Below are positions 1 to 9,095 of a DNA stretch of 52,371 nt, one piece after another. The notes below the pieces were generated by a model. It made no database searches and was not told the DNA's origin. It worked only from the letters and a program-made list of their open reading frames with translations. Positions within the stretch are counted from its first letter, which is position 1, and each line of letters opens with the position of its first letter. This stretch comes from Bacteroidota bacterium (lineage in GTDB: Bacteria > Bacteroidota > Bacteroidia > Flavobacteriales > Flavobacteriaceae). The stretch spans positions 1 through 52,371 of the forward strand of contig CANIFM010000002.1 of NCBI GenBank assembly GCA_947466955.1. Direction: 5' to 3'. The translations under genes and the position numbers were made by a program.

Positions 1-72
1 ATAACAAATCTATATATTTCAAAATCGAATATTAGATGTAAATTTGTACATACAAATATTGTAACTACAATT

Positions 73-528
73 ATGAAAATTGAAGAAGCTTTAAAATCAA
101 ATGCAACAATGGAACCTTCTCAAAAAGTGGTGCTCAATATCATTTATACCCAAAATGATATTAATGAACGTTTTTCAGAAATTCTTAAGCCTTATGATTT
201 GTCAAGCGAACAATATAATGTTTTACGAATATTACGAGGTCAAAAAGGAAATCCTACGAACATGTGTGTTATTCAAGAACGAATGCTTGCTAAAACCAGT
301 AATACCACACGTTTAGTTGACAAATTACTTTTAAAAGAATTGGTAACACGGACCGTTTGTAAATCAAATAGAAGAAAAATAGACGTTTTAATTACTGAAA
401 AAGGATTATCTGTATTAACAGAATTAGATCCAAAAGTAATCGATTATGAAAAAAAAATAGTTCAAAATTTATCAAATCCAGAATTGGAACAATTGAACTT
501 CCTATTAGAAAAAATTAGAAATCAATAA
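73..528 (+). CDS. MarR family transcriptional regulator
   Basis: 151-aa ORF with winged-helix MarR-like pattern (LSSEQYNVLRILRG...ERMLAKTSNTTRLVDKLLLKELVTR). Confidence 0.9.
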   Translation: MKIEEALKSNATMEPSQKVVLNIIYTQNDINERFSEILKPYDLSSEQYNVLRILRGQKGNPTNMCVIQERMLAKTSNTTRLVDKLLLKELVTRTVCKSNRRKIDVLITEKGLSVLTELDPKVIDYEKKIVQNLSNPELEQLNFLLEKIRNQ

Positions 529-556
529 TAAATAAATAATAAATAATAAATAACAA

Positions 557-1189
557 ATGAGCACATTCTTAGAAAATCAAAATTGGCGTTATGCCACAAA
601 AAAATTCGATGCAACCAAAAAAATCTCTACTGAAGATTTGAATCTGCTAAAAGAAGCAATTCGATTAAGCACTTCTTCTTTTGGATTGCAACTTTACAAA
701 GTAATTATCGTTGAAAATCCAGAATTAAGAGCAAAATTATTGCCAGCTGCTTATGGACAAACTCAAATTACAGATGCTTCTCACCTAATTGTTTTTGCAA
801 ATCAAACCGTTGTAAACGATTCTGATATTGATGCCTATATTAAAAACGTTAGCGAAACAAGAGGTATTCCAACGGAAGCTTTATCAGGTTTTGGCGATTA
901 TATGAAAGGTGCTGTAAATCCAATTCCTGCTGATATGAAAGCAATTTGGACAGCAAAACAAACCTATTTAGCACTTGGTAATTTGCTTAATGCAGCCGCT
1001 GAACTAAAAATTGACGCTACGCCAATGGAAGGTTTTGATGCAAAAAAATTCAATGAAATATTAGGATTAGATGCATTAAATCTTAATGCTGCCGTAATTG
1101 CAACAGTGGGATACCGTCACGAAGATGATGCATCTCAGCATAACAAAAAAGTTCGAAAATCAAACGTGGATTTATTTTTAACACTATAA
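557..1189 (+). CDS. NAD(P)H-dependent oxidoreductase, nitroreductase family
   Basis: 210-aa ORF; NfsB-like features (NWRYATKKFDATKKI, AIRLSTSSFGLQLYKVIIVENPELRAKLLPAAYGQ). Confidence 0.9.
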   Translation: MSTFLENQNWRYATKKFDATKKISTEDLNLLKEAIRLSTSSFGLQLYKVIIVENPELRAKLLPAAYGQTQITDASHLIVFANQTVVNDSDIDAYIKNVSETRGIPTEALSGFGDYMKGAVNPIPADMKAIWTAKQTYLALGNLLNAAAELKIDATPMEGFDAKKFNEILGLDALNLNAAVIATVGYRHEDDASQHNKKVRKSNVDLFLTL

Positions 1190-1213
1190 TTATTAACTAA
1201 AATCAATTAAACA

Positions 1214-1783
1214 ATGAAAAATTTAAAAACAATTGCAATCGCATTATTAGTAGCTTTAGGAACAGTGACAGTAACTGCACAAATAAAAAAAGTTGACGCA
1301 ACAAAAAGTTCAATCACTTGGTTGGCAAAAAAAGCAACTGGTCAACACGAAGGTACTGTAAACCTTAAGGAAGGTGCGTTAACTTTCAAAGGGAAAAATG
1401 TTGTAGGCGGAAATTTCACTGTTGACATGACTTCTATGATAACTACTGACTTAAAAGCAGGTCAAGGAAAAGAAAAATTAGAAGGACACTTGAAATCAGA
1501 AGATTTTTTTGGTACAGAAAAATTCCCAACTTCTACATTGGTTTTCAAAACTGTTGCAGCTAAAGGAAAAGGTATTTATATGGTAACAGCTGATTTAACT
1601 GTAAAAGGAATCACAAATCCTGTAACTTTTGACCTTGCTACAACTGCAAATTCTGCAACTGCAAACGTAAAAATCAACAGAACTAAATATGATATTAAAT
1701 ATGGTTCAGGTAGCTTTTTCGACAATTTAGGTGACAAAGTAATCTACGATGATTTTGATTTAACAGTAAATTTGAAATTCTAA
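1214..1783 (+). CDS. YceI family protein (exported)
   Basis: Signal peptide plus YceI pattern (VDATKSSITWLAKKATGQHEGTV...GHLKSEDFFGTEKFPTSTLVF). Confidence 0.92.
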   Translation: MKNLKTIAIALLVALGTVTVTAQIKKVDATKSSITWLAKKATGQHEGTVNLKEGALTFKGKNVVGGNFTVDMTSMITTDLKAGQGKEKLEGHLKSEDFFGTEKFPTSTLVFKTVAAKGKGIYMVTADLTVKGITNPVTFDLATTANSATANVKINRTKYDIKYGSGSFFDNLGDKVIYDDFDLTVNLKF

Positions 1784-1812
1784 TTCATTAGAATCTTACC
1801 AATTATAATATT

Positions 1813-1841
1813 CCCTGACAAGAAATTGTTGGGGTTTTTTT
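1813..1841 (+). terminator. Intrinsic terminator after yceI
   Basis: CCCTGACAA-gaaa-TTGTTGGGG stem (with G-U pairs) followed by T7. Confidence 0.7.
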
Positions 1842-1848
1842 ATATCTA

Positions 1849-1974
1849 TTTGGGCGAGTCCCCTTCCCTTGAATTGGCATTCAAGGGAAGCGGTCAGGCT
1901 CTGCGCTTGAATCTCTGTTCCACTTTGTTCCACAGAGGATTTCCGCTGCGATCCTTCTCGCAAAAACACAGTGC
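1849..1974 (+). repeat. Interspersed structured repeat, copy A (two hairpins plus CCGCT box)
   Basis: TTGGGCG.. CTTCCCTTGAA/TTCAAGGGAAG hairpin ..CGGTCAGGCTCTGCGCTTGAATCT..hairpin..AGAGGATTTCCGCTGCGATCC; similar copies elsewhere in window. Confidence 0.7.
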
Positions 1975-2052
1975 TTAAATTCAACATATCATAAAAATTC
2001 ATAATTCGTTCAAAATTAAATCAGATTTTATTTTTTCAATTCAATTTATACT

Positions 2053-2060
2053 TACATTTG
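2053..2060 (+). promoter_or_regulatory. Bacteroidota-type -7 element (TAnnTTTG) for trp operon
   Basis: TAcaTTTG 16 nt upstream of the trp leader sORF; no clear -33 TTG seen. Confidence 0.55.
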
Positions 2061-2076
2061 TAATTCAAAATAAATT

Positions 2077-2133
2077 ATGAAAACATTTTTAAATAATACT
2101 TGTTGGTGGAACAGCTTACTTCATTCGTCGTGA
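2077..2133 (+). CDS. trpL: trp operon leader peptide (18 aa, MKTFLNNTCWWNSLLHSS)
   Basis: Short ORF with tandem Trp codons directly upstream of a terminator hairpin and trpE. Confidence 0.85.
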   Translation: MKTFLNNTCWWNSLLHSS

Positions 2134-2173
2134 ACAGTACACTTATAGGTATATTTTAAATCAAATAAATATC

Positions 2174-2208
2174 AAAAAGGGCTTGTCATCACGACAAGCC
2201 CTTTTTTT
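2174..2208 (+). terminator. trp attenuator/terminator
   Basis: AAAAAGGGCTTGTC-ATCAC-GACAAGCCCTTTTTTT: perfect 9-bp GC-containing stem plus A/T extension and U-tract, 25 nt before trpE. Confidence 0.88.
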
Positions 2209-2232
2209 ATACAAAAAATACAAAAACAAATT

Positions 2233-3633
2233 ATGGAAATTTATAAATTCAAAACAACTTACAAGAAAATTCTCGCAGACACCATTACGCCCGTGAGTGT
2301 GTATTTAAAAATACGTGATAAATTTGCCAACAGTTTGCTGCTTGAAAGTAGCGATTATCACGCTAACGACAATAGTTTCTCGTATATCTGTTGCAATCCA
2401 ATTGCGTCAATAAAAATTGCAAACGAAACCATTTATAAAACATTTCCAGATGGAAGTACAAACACAATTGCAATTGATGAAAATTCAAATATTCCAAAAA
2501 TAATCGAGGAATTTACCAATCAATTTCAATCCGAAAACAACGATTTTAAATTCATCAATAACGGATTGTTTGGATATATTTCTTATGATGCCGTTCGCTA
2601 TTTTGAAAATATCGAAATCAATAAAAAAGACAGTGATTTGCAAATCCCTGATATTTATTATGCCATTTATCAGAATATCATCGCCATCAATCACTTCAAA
2701 AACGAAGCTTTTATTTTTTGCCATTCCATCACAGAAAACAATAATATTGAAACAATAGAAAACTTGCTTCAAAACAAAAGTTTTGCTTCGTATTCTTTTT
2801 CAAAAACAGGCGATAAAAAATCTAATTTAACCGATTCTGAATTTATTGATAATGTAAAATTAGCCAAGAAACACTGCTTTCGTGGAGATGTATTCCAACT
2901 CGTTTTATCACGTCGCTTTTCGCAAGGTTTTAAAGGCGACGAATTCAATGTTTATAGAGCTTTACGAAGCATCAATCCATCGCCCTATTTATTTTATTTT
3001 GATTATGGCGATTTCAAAATAATGGGTTCATCACCCGAAGCACAACTAATTGTAAAAGACAGAAAAGCAGAAATTCATCCCATTGCAGGAACTTTTAGAA
3101 GAACTGGAAATGACGAAAAAGATGCAGCACTTGCCAAAAATCTATCCGAAGATGAAAAAGAAAATGCAGAGCATATTATGTTGGTTGATTTAGCTCGAAA
3201 CGATTTAAGCAGAAACGGATACCAAGTGAAAGTCGAGAAATACAGAGAAGTTCAGTTTTTTTCTCACGTAATTCATTTGGTTTCAAAAGTCACAGGTTTA
3301 TTGCACGAAAAAGCAACAACAATGCAAGTCGTTGCCGACACATTTCCAGCAGGAACTTTATCAGGAGCGCCAAAACACAAGGCGATGCAACTTATCGAAA
3401 AATATGAAAAAACGAATCGGAATTTCTACGGTGGCGCCATCGGATTTATGGATTTTAATGGAAATTTTAATCACGCCATTATGATACGTACTTTTTTGAG
3501 TAAAAATCATAAATTGCACTATCAAGCGGGAGCAGGAATTGTATCAGATTCCATTGAAGAAAATGAAATGCAGGAAGTTTATAATAAATTGGCAGCATTG
3601 GATAAAGCATTGAAAATAGCGGAAACGATATAA
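2233..3633 (+). CDS. trpE: Anthranilate synthase component I
   Basis: 466 aa; chorismate-binding motifs (SSPEAQLIVKDRKAEIHPIAGTFRRT, GTLSGAPKHKAMQLI, AGAGIVSDSIEENE). Confidence 0.97.
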   Translation: MEIYKFKTTYKKILADTITPVSVYLKIRDKFANSLLLESSDYHANDNSFSYICCNPIASIKIANETIYKTFPDGSTNTIAIDENSNIPKIIEEFTNQFQSENNDFKFINNGLFGYISYDAVRYFENIEINKKDSDLQIPDIYYAIYQNIIAINHFKNEAFIFCHSITENNNIETIENLLQNKSFASYSFSKTGDKKSNLTDSEFIDNVKLAKKHCFRGDVFQLVLSRRFSQGFKGDEFNVYRALRSINPSPYLFYFDYGDFKIMGSSPEAQLIVKDRKAEIHPIAGTFRRTGNDEKDAALAKNLSEDEKENAEHIMLVDLARNDLSRNGYQVKVEKYREVQFFSHVIHLVSKVTGLLHEKATTMQVVADTFPAGTLSGAPKHKAMQLIEKYEKTNRNFYGGAIGFMDFNGNFNHAIMIRTFLSKNHKLHYQAGAGIVSDSIEENEMQEVYNKLAALDKALKIAETI

Positions 3634-3727
3634 ACCAATTAAAAAATTTAAACAATTTAATATTCAAAGATTACAAAAACAACTAAATTTTCAATCATTC
3701 AATCTTTCAATTTTTTAATACTATACT

Positions 3728-4297
3728 ATGAAAAAAATAATAGTCATCGATAATTACGATAGTTTCACCTACAATTTGGTACACTGCTTAGAAGATTTAA
3801 ACTGCGAAGTAACCGTTTATAGAAACGACGAATTTGACATTGAAGAACTTCAAAAATTTGATAAAATCCTACTTTCACCAGGGCCAGGAATCCCGGATGA
3901 AGCGGGTTTACTCAAAGAAGTAATCAAAGCCTATTCGGCTACAAAAAGTATTCTAGGAGTTTGTTTAGGACAACAAGCCATCGCTGAAGTATTTGGCGGA
4001 AGCCTTATCAATCTTGAAAAAGTATATCACGGAGTAGCTTCAAATATTAAAATTCAAGTGCAAGACGAACCTTTATTTAAAGGTTTAGAATCTGAAATTG
4101 AAGTCGGGAGATACCATTCTTGGGTGGTTAATCCAACTGATATTCCTGAAGTTTTAGAAATCACATCATTAGATGAAAACGGGCAAATTATGTCATTGAG
4201 ACACCGGACTTTTGATGTTCGTGCCGTTCAATTTCATCCTGAAAGTATTTTGACACCGCACGGAAAAAAGATTTTAGAAAACTGGGTTGCACAATAA
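3728..4297 (+). CDS. trpG: Anthranilate synthase component II (glutamine amidotransferase)
   Basis: DNYDSFTYNLVH, SPGPGIPDEAG, GVCLGQQAI, QFHPESILTPHG. Confidence 0.97.
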   Translation: MKKIIVIDNYDSFTYNLVHCLEDLNCEVTVYRNDEFDIEELQKFDKILLSPGPGIPDEAGLLKEVIKAYSATKSILGVCLGQQAIAEVFGGSLINLEKVYHGVASNIKIQVQDEPLFKGLESEIEVGRYHSWVVNPTDIPEVLEITSLDENGQIMSLRHRTFDVRAVQFHPESILTPHGKKILENWVAQ

Positions 4298-4337
4298 ACG
4301 AAGATTTCAATAGCTACATTATTTATATTTAATTAAA

Positions 4338-5330
4338 ATGAAACACATACTTAACCGACTTATTAATCACGAAGTACTTTCAAAATTGGAAGCCAAAGAA
4401 GTTTTGGTAAATATTTCCAACGGGAGTTATAATACAAGCCAAATTGCAAGTTTTCTGACCGTTTATATGATGCGAAATATCACCATTGAGGAATTGGCAG
4501 GATTTCGGGAAGCTTTATTGGAGTTATGTATTTCTGTTGATTTATCAAATTATAATACCATCGATTTGTGCGGAACTGGTGGCGATGGAAAAGACACATT
4601 TAATATTTCAACATTGGCTTCATTTGTAACTGCAGGAGCTGGAGTTAAGGTTGCAAAACACGGAAATTACGGCGTTTCCTCAATTTCAGGTTCAAGTAAT
4701 GTAATGGAAATTCTTGGTGTAAAATTCAGTAATGACAATGCTTATTTGGAAAAATGCATCGATCAAGCTGGAATTTGCATTCTTCACGCGCCACTATTTC
4801 ATCCAGCAATGAAAAATGTTGGCCCTATTCGTAAAGAATTAGCCGTAAAAACGTTCTTCAATATGCTTGGGCCAATGGTAAATCCTTCGTTTCCACAGAA
4901 TCAATTGGTGGGTGTTTTCAACCTTGAATTGGCAAGAATGTACAGTTATTTATATCAAAATACGACTACCAATTTTACAATTTTGCACAGTTTAGACGGT
5001 TATGACGAAATTTCGTTGACTGGAAATACCAAAACCATTACAAATGCAATGGAAGGAATGTTGAAACCCGAAGATTTTGGAGTTTCAATTTTAAAGCAAA
5101 ATGAAATTCAAGGCGGAACTACCATCGAAGAATCGGCTAAATTATTTATGAATATAATAGAAGGCAAAGGAACTGACGCACAGAACAATGTAGTTTGTGC
5201 CAATGCTGGAATGGCAATTGCAACCGTTAATTCACTCTCACCAATTCAGGGATTTGAAATTGCAAAAGAAAGTTTGTTGTCAGGAAAAGCACTTTTAGCA
5301 TTAAATAAATTGCAACAATTAAGCAAATAA
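4338..5330 (+). CDS. trpD: Anthranilate phosphoribosyltransferase
   Basis: DLCGTGGDGKDTFNIST, KHGNYGVSSISGSSNVMEILG, FNMLGPMVNP. Confidence 0.97.
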   Translation: MKHILNRLINHEVLSKLEAKEVLVNISNGSYNTSQIASFLTVYMMRNITIEELAGFREALLELCISVDLSNYNTIDLCGTGGDGKDTFNISTLASFVTAGAGVKVAKHGNYGVSSISGSSNVMEILGVKFSNDNAYLEKCIDQAGICILHAPLFHPAMKNVGPIRKELAVKTFFNMLGPMVNPSFPQNQLVGVFNLELARMYSYLYQNTTTNFTILHSLDGYDEISLTGNTKTITNAMEGMLKPEDFGVSILKQNEIQGGTTIEESAKLFMNIIEGKGTDAQNNVVCANAGMAIATVNSLSPIQGFEIAKESLLSGKALLALNKLQQLSK

Positions 5331-5339
5331 GAATCGATT

Positions 5340-6137
5340 ATGAATATTTTAGATAAAATAATTACAAGTAAGAAAAAAGAAGTGCTTCTCAAAAAATCAA
5401 TTATTCCAATAAATGAATTTGAGAAATCTATACTTTTTGAACGCAAAACCGTATCATTAAGCAACAATTTAATTCATAGTTCTACTGGAATTATTGCGGA
5501 ACACAAAAGACGTTCCCCATCAAAAGGAGAAATAAATTATGCGTTTTCTGTTGAGGAAGTTGTGCAAGGATATGAAAATGCAGGCGTTTGTGGAATTTCT
5601 GTATTAACAGATTCTACCTATTTTGGTGGTTCTTTAGACGATTTAATTTTTGCGAGAGCAACAACAAATCTTCCACTTTTGCGAAAAGAATTCATCGTTG
5701 ACGAATACCAAATCATAGAAGCCAAAGCGTATGGTTCAGATGTAATTTTGTTAATTGCAGCCGTTTTAACTGATAATGAAATAAAAATATTATCCGAATT
5801 AGCACAGTCTTTAGGAATGGAAGTGTTGCTTGAAGTTCACAATTTAGAGGAATTGCAAAAGTCAATTATGCCAAGTTTAAATATGATTGGTGTCAACAAT
5901 CGAAATCTAAAAACATTTGAAGTAGGATTGAACATTAGCAAAGAATTGGCTTCGGAAATTCCCACCGATTTTGTAAAAATTTCAGAAAGCGGAATTTATT
6001 CAATTGAAGCAATCAACGAACTAAAATCGTATGGTTACAAAGGATTTTTAATTGGTGAAAATTTTATGAAAACTGAAAATGCTGGGAAAGCAGCAAAAGA
6101 ATTTATTAGCCCTCTAACCCCCAAAGGGGGAAAGTAA
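5340..6137 (+). CDS. trpC: Indole-3-glycerol-phosphate synthase
   Basis: IIAEHKRRSPSKGEI, GISVLTDSTYFGGS, LLRKEFIVDEYQI, GVNNRNLKTF, ISESGI; C-terminus (SPLTPKGGK) lies in an interspersed repeat. Confidence 0.96.
   Translation: MNILDKIITSKKKEVLLKKSIIPINEFEKSILFERKTVSLSNNLIHSSTGIIAEHKRRSPSKGEINYAFSVEEVVQGYENAGVCGISVLTDSTYFGGSLDDLIFARATTNLPLLRKEFIVDEYQIIEAKAYGSDVILLIAAVLTDNEIKILSELAQSLGMEVLLEVHNLEELQKSIMPSLNMIGVNNRNLKTFEVGLNISKELASEIPTDFVKISESGIYSIEAINELKSYGYKGFLIGENFMKTENAGKAAKEFISPLTPKGGK
6108..6136 (+). repeat. Short palindromic repeat (AGCCCTCTAACCCCCAAAGGGGGAA) forming trpC 3' end
   Basis: CCCCCAAAGGGGG palindrome; inverted copy at 41101-41127. Confidence 0.75.
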
Positions 6138-6257
6138 GAACTAATAATTAAACACGAATTTCACAAATTTCCACGAATTAATCCGTGATAATTAGTGATA
6201 ATTAGTGTTCAAAAACTTAAAATGAAAGAATTATGGACAATCTAGACGTTTCGGCTC

Positions 6258-6307
6258 CCTCTCCTTTGGATTGCTTCGAATCTCGCAATGACAGGGCTGG
6301 GGTGAGG
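6258..6307 (+). repeat. Nested interspersed repeat upstream of trpF
   Basis: CCCTCTCCTTTGG...GGGCTGGGGTGAGG outer element interrupted by GATTGCTTCGAATCTCGCAATGAC, which has other copies in the window. Confidence 0.65.
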
Positions 6308-6922
6308 ATTAAAATTTGCGGAATGAAATTCCCCAAAAACATCCTTGAAGTAGGCACGCTCCTACCCGACTTTATGGGTTTTATTTTCTGGGGAAAATCC
6401 AGTCGCTATTTTGAAGGTGAAATTCCAATGTTGCCAAAATCCATCAAAAAAGTGGGCGTATTTGTTGATGAATCATTTGAAATTGTAGTTTCTAAAATTG
6501 ATAAATACAAATTAGATTGTATACAATTGCACGGAAATGAATCGATTGAATTTTGTCAAAAGCTAAAAGAAATACCAATCGAAATCATCAAAGTTTTTTC
6601 TATAAAAGACAACTTTAATTTTGAAATTTTAAGAGAATTTGAAAATGTTTGCGATTATTTTCTATTTGATACAAAAGGAAAATTACCAGGTGGAAACGGT
6701 ACCACTTTCGATTGGAATCTGTTGAAAAAATACCCGTCAAATAAACCTTTTTTTCTAAGCGGGGGAATCGGAATTGAAGAAATAAATTTACTAAAAGATA
6801 TGAATTTGCCAATTTACGGCATCGATGTAAATAGCAAATTTGAAACAGAACCAGGATTAAAAAAAACAGAATTGTTAAAATCGTTTCAATCACAAATTGA
6901 AATATTAAATTTAAAAAAATGA
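6302..6922 (+). CDS. trpF: Phosphoribosylanthranilate isomerase (probable GTG start)
   Basis: VRIKICGMK.. typical TrpF N-terminus begins at in-frame GTG 6302; listed ORF start 6233 reads through repeat sequence; QLHGNE, LSGGIG motifs. Confidence 0.9.
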   Translation: MRIKICGMKFPKNILEVGTLLPDFMGFIFWGKSSRYFEGEIPMLPKSIKKVGVFVDESFEIVVSKIDKYKLDCIQLHGNESIEFCQKLKEIPIEIIKVFSIKDNFNFEILREFENVCDYFLFDTKGKLPGGNGTTFDWNLLKKYPSNKPFFLSGGIGIEEINLLKDMNLPIYGIDVNSKFETEPGLKKTELLKSFQSQIEILNLKK

Positions 6923-8100
6923 GCTATCACGTTAATGAAAATGGATTTTATGGGAATTATGGCGGTGCTTTTATTCCCGAAATGTTATTCCCAAATGTTG
7001 AGGAATTGCGCCTTAATTATTTAAAAATTACAGCCGAACCTTCCTTCCAAATAGAATTTGAAGCTTTACTAAAAGACTTCGTTGGACGTCCAACCCCACT
7101 CTATTTTGCGGAGCGTTTGTCTAAAGAATACAACACGAAAATCTACCTAAAAAGAGAAGATTTATGTCATACTGGCGCGCATAAAATCAACAATACTATT
7201 GGGCAAATTTTGGTAGCAAAACGACTTGGAAAAACCCGAATTATTGCGGAAACTGGCGCTGGTCAACACGGCGTTGCAACCGCAACCGTTTGTGCGTTGA
7301 TGGGTTTGGAATGCATCGTTTATATGGGTGAAATCGACATCAAACGGCAAGCGCCAAACGTGGCAAGAATGAAAATGTTGGGTGCCGAAGTTCGTCCCGC
7401 AACTTCGGGTTCAAAAACCTTGAAAGATGCCACAAATGAAGCCATTCGCGACTGGATTAATAACCCCGAAGACACCTATTATATCATCGGTTCCGTGGTG
7501 GGGCCGCACCCGTATCCAGATATGGTGGCGCGTTTTCAAGCCGTTATTTCAAAGGAAATTAAAATACAATTATTCGAGAAAGAAGGGCGTGAAAACCCCG
7601 ATTATGTCATCGCTTGTGTTGGTGGCGGAAGCAACGCTGCTGGAACGTATTACCACTTTTTAGACGAAAATGACGTGAAAATTATCGCAGTTGAAGCGGC
7701 TGGAAAAGGCATCCATTCGGGTGAAAGTGCCGCAACTTCTGCATTGGGTAAAATTGGCGTTATTCACGGCAGTAAAACCCTTTTGATGCAAACTGACGAT
7801 GGTCAAATTACCGAGCCGTATTCCATTTCTGCAGGATTGGATTACCCCGGTGTAGGCCCTATGCACGCTCATTTATACGAAACAAAACGGGCTCAATTTA
7901 TCTCAATTACCGATGAAGATGCTATGAATTGGGGCATCAAATTATCCCAAACCGAAGGCATAATTCCAGCGATTGAAACCGCCCACGCCTTCGCAATTTT
8001 GGACGAAATGAAGTTCAAACCCACCGATATTTTGGTCATCAATTTATCGGGGCGTGGCGACAAAGATTTGAACACTTATATCGATTATTTCAAACTTTAA
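6919..8100 (+). CDS. trpB: Tryptophan synthase beta chain
   Basis: [49 protein letters not shown]. Confidence 0.98.
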   Translation: MSYHVNENGFYGNYGGAFIPEMLFPNVEELRLNYLKITAEPSFQIEFEALLKDFVGRPTPLYFAERLSKEYNTKIYLKREDLCHTGAHKINNTIGQILVAKRLGKTRIIAETGAGQHGVATATVCALMGLECIVYMGEIDIKRQAPNVARMKMLGAEVRPATSGSKTLKDATNEAIRDWINNPEDTYYIIGSVVGPHPYPDMVARFQAVISKEIKIQLFEKEGRENPDYVIACVGGGSNAAGTYYHFLDENDVKIIAVEAAGKGIHSGESAATSALGKIGVIHGSKTLLMQTDDGQITEPYSISAGLDYPGVGPMHAHLYETKRAQFISITDEDAMNWGIKLSQTEGIIPAIETAHAFAILDEMKFKPTDILVINLSGRGDKDLNTYIDYFKL

Positions 8101-8221
8101 TTGGGCGTTACCGCAAGTCCTGAAAAAAAATTCAGGACTTGCGGTCGGGCAGTCCGCTGTATCCACAATATTGCTTCGTGCCGAGCAATAATGCGGGATG
8201 CCGCTTCCATCCCTAACGCAC
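8101..8221 (+). repeat. Interspersed structured repeat, copy B, between trpB and trpA
   Basis: TTGGGCGTTA CCGCAAGTCCTGAA/TTCAGGACTTGCGG TCGGGCAGTCCGCTGTATCC - second hairpin - GGGATGCCGCTTCCATCCCTAACGC. Confidence 0.85.
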
Positions 8222-8244
8222 CTCCTAACAACAATACAACTATT

Positions 8245-9009
8245 ATGAAAAATAGAATTTCAAACACATTATTAGAAAATAAAAAATTAATTTCAATTTA
8301 CTTTTCTGCTGGCTATCCTAATCTAAATGACACGGTTCAAATCATACAAGATTTAGAAAAAAGTGGCGTAGATATGATTGAAATTGGATTACCATTTAGT
8401 GATCCATTAGCCGACGGACCAACCATTCAAGAGAGTTCTACACTTGCAATTCAAAATGGAATGACAACCCAATTATTGTTTAGCCAATTGAAAAACATCA
8501 GAGAAACAGTGTCAATTCCGTTATTAATTATGGGATATTTCAATCCGATTTTACAATATGGAGTGGAAAAATTCTGTGAAAAATGTGCAGAAATTGGAAT
8601 TGACGGTCTTATAATTCCTGATTTACCCGTTGCCATTTACGATGAGAATTATAAAGCAATCTTTGAAAAAAACGGGATTTTTAATGTGTTTTTAATTACG
8701 CCGCAAACTTCAGAAAGTAGAATACGCTACATCGACAGCGTTTCAAATGGGTTTATTTATATGGTGAGTTCTGCGAATGTAACGGGTTCACAGTCAGATT
8801 TCGGAACAACTCAAGAATCTTATTTTCAAAGAATTGACGCAATGAATCTCAAAAACCCGCAAATTGTAGGATTTGGAATTAGTTCAAAAACAACTTTCAA
8901 TCAAGCGACAAAATATGCTAAAGGTGCGATTATTGGAAGTGCTTTTATAAAACATTTAACTGAAAACGGAACGCAATCCATTCCTGAATTTGTGAATCAG
9001 TTCAAGTAA
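8245..9009 (+). CDS. trpA: Tryptophan synthase alpha chain
   Basis: MKNRISNTLLENKKLISIYFSAGYPNLNDT; GLPFSDPLADGP; start set at 8245 because the upstream part of the listed ORF is repeat sequence. Confidence 0.95.
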   Translation: MKNRISNTLLENKKLISIYFSAGYPNLNDTVQIIQDLEKSGVDMIEIGLPFSDPLADGPTIQESSTLAIQNGMTTQLLFSQLKNIRETVSIPLLIMGYFNPILQYGVEKFCEKCAEIGIDGLIIPDLPVAIYDENYKAIFEKNGIFNVFLITPQTSESRIRYIDSVSNGFIYMVSSANVTGSQSDFGTTQESYFQRIDAMNLKNPQIVGFGISSKTTFNQATKYAKGAIIGSAFIKHLTENGTQSIPEFVNQFK

Positions 9010-9035
9010 ATCAATTGTTAAATTTATGTTATTAA

Positions 9036-9076
9036 AAAATTAAACGATTGTTTAAATTAAACAATCGTTTAATTTT
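9036..9076. promoter_or_regulatory. 41-bp near-perfect palindrome, probable TetR-family operator
   Basis: AAAATTAAACGATTGTTTAA-a-TTAAACAATCGTTTAATTTT; overlaps a TTG-N19-TAatTTTG promoter just upstream of the TetR gene. Confidence 0.85.
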
Positions 9077-9095
9077 GCGGACATAAAAAATCTCA

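Noticed and set aside
1796-2002. ORF on minus strand (68 aa)
   Set aside because: Lies within repeat copy A and the yceI terminator; no supporting features.
8101-8244. N-terminal extension of TrpA (ORF from 8101)
   Set aside because: Extension is encoded by the structured repeat; typical TrpA N-terminus begins at ATG 8245.
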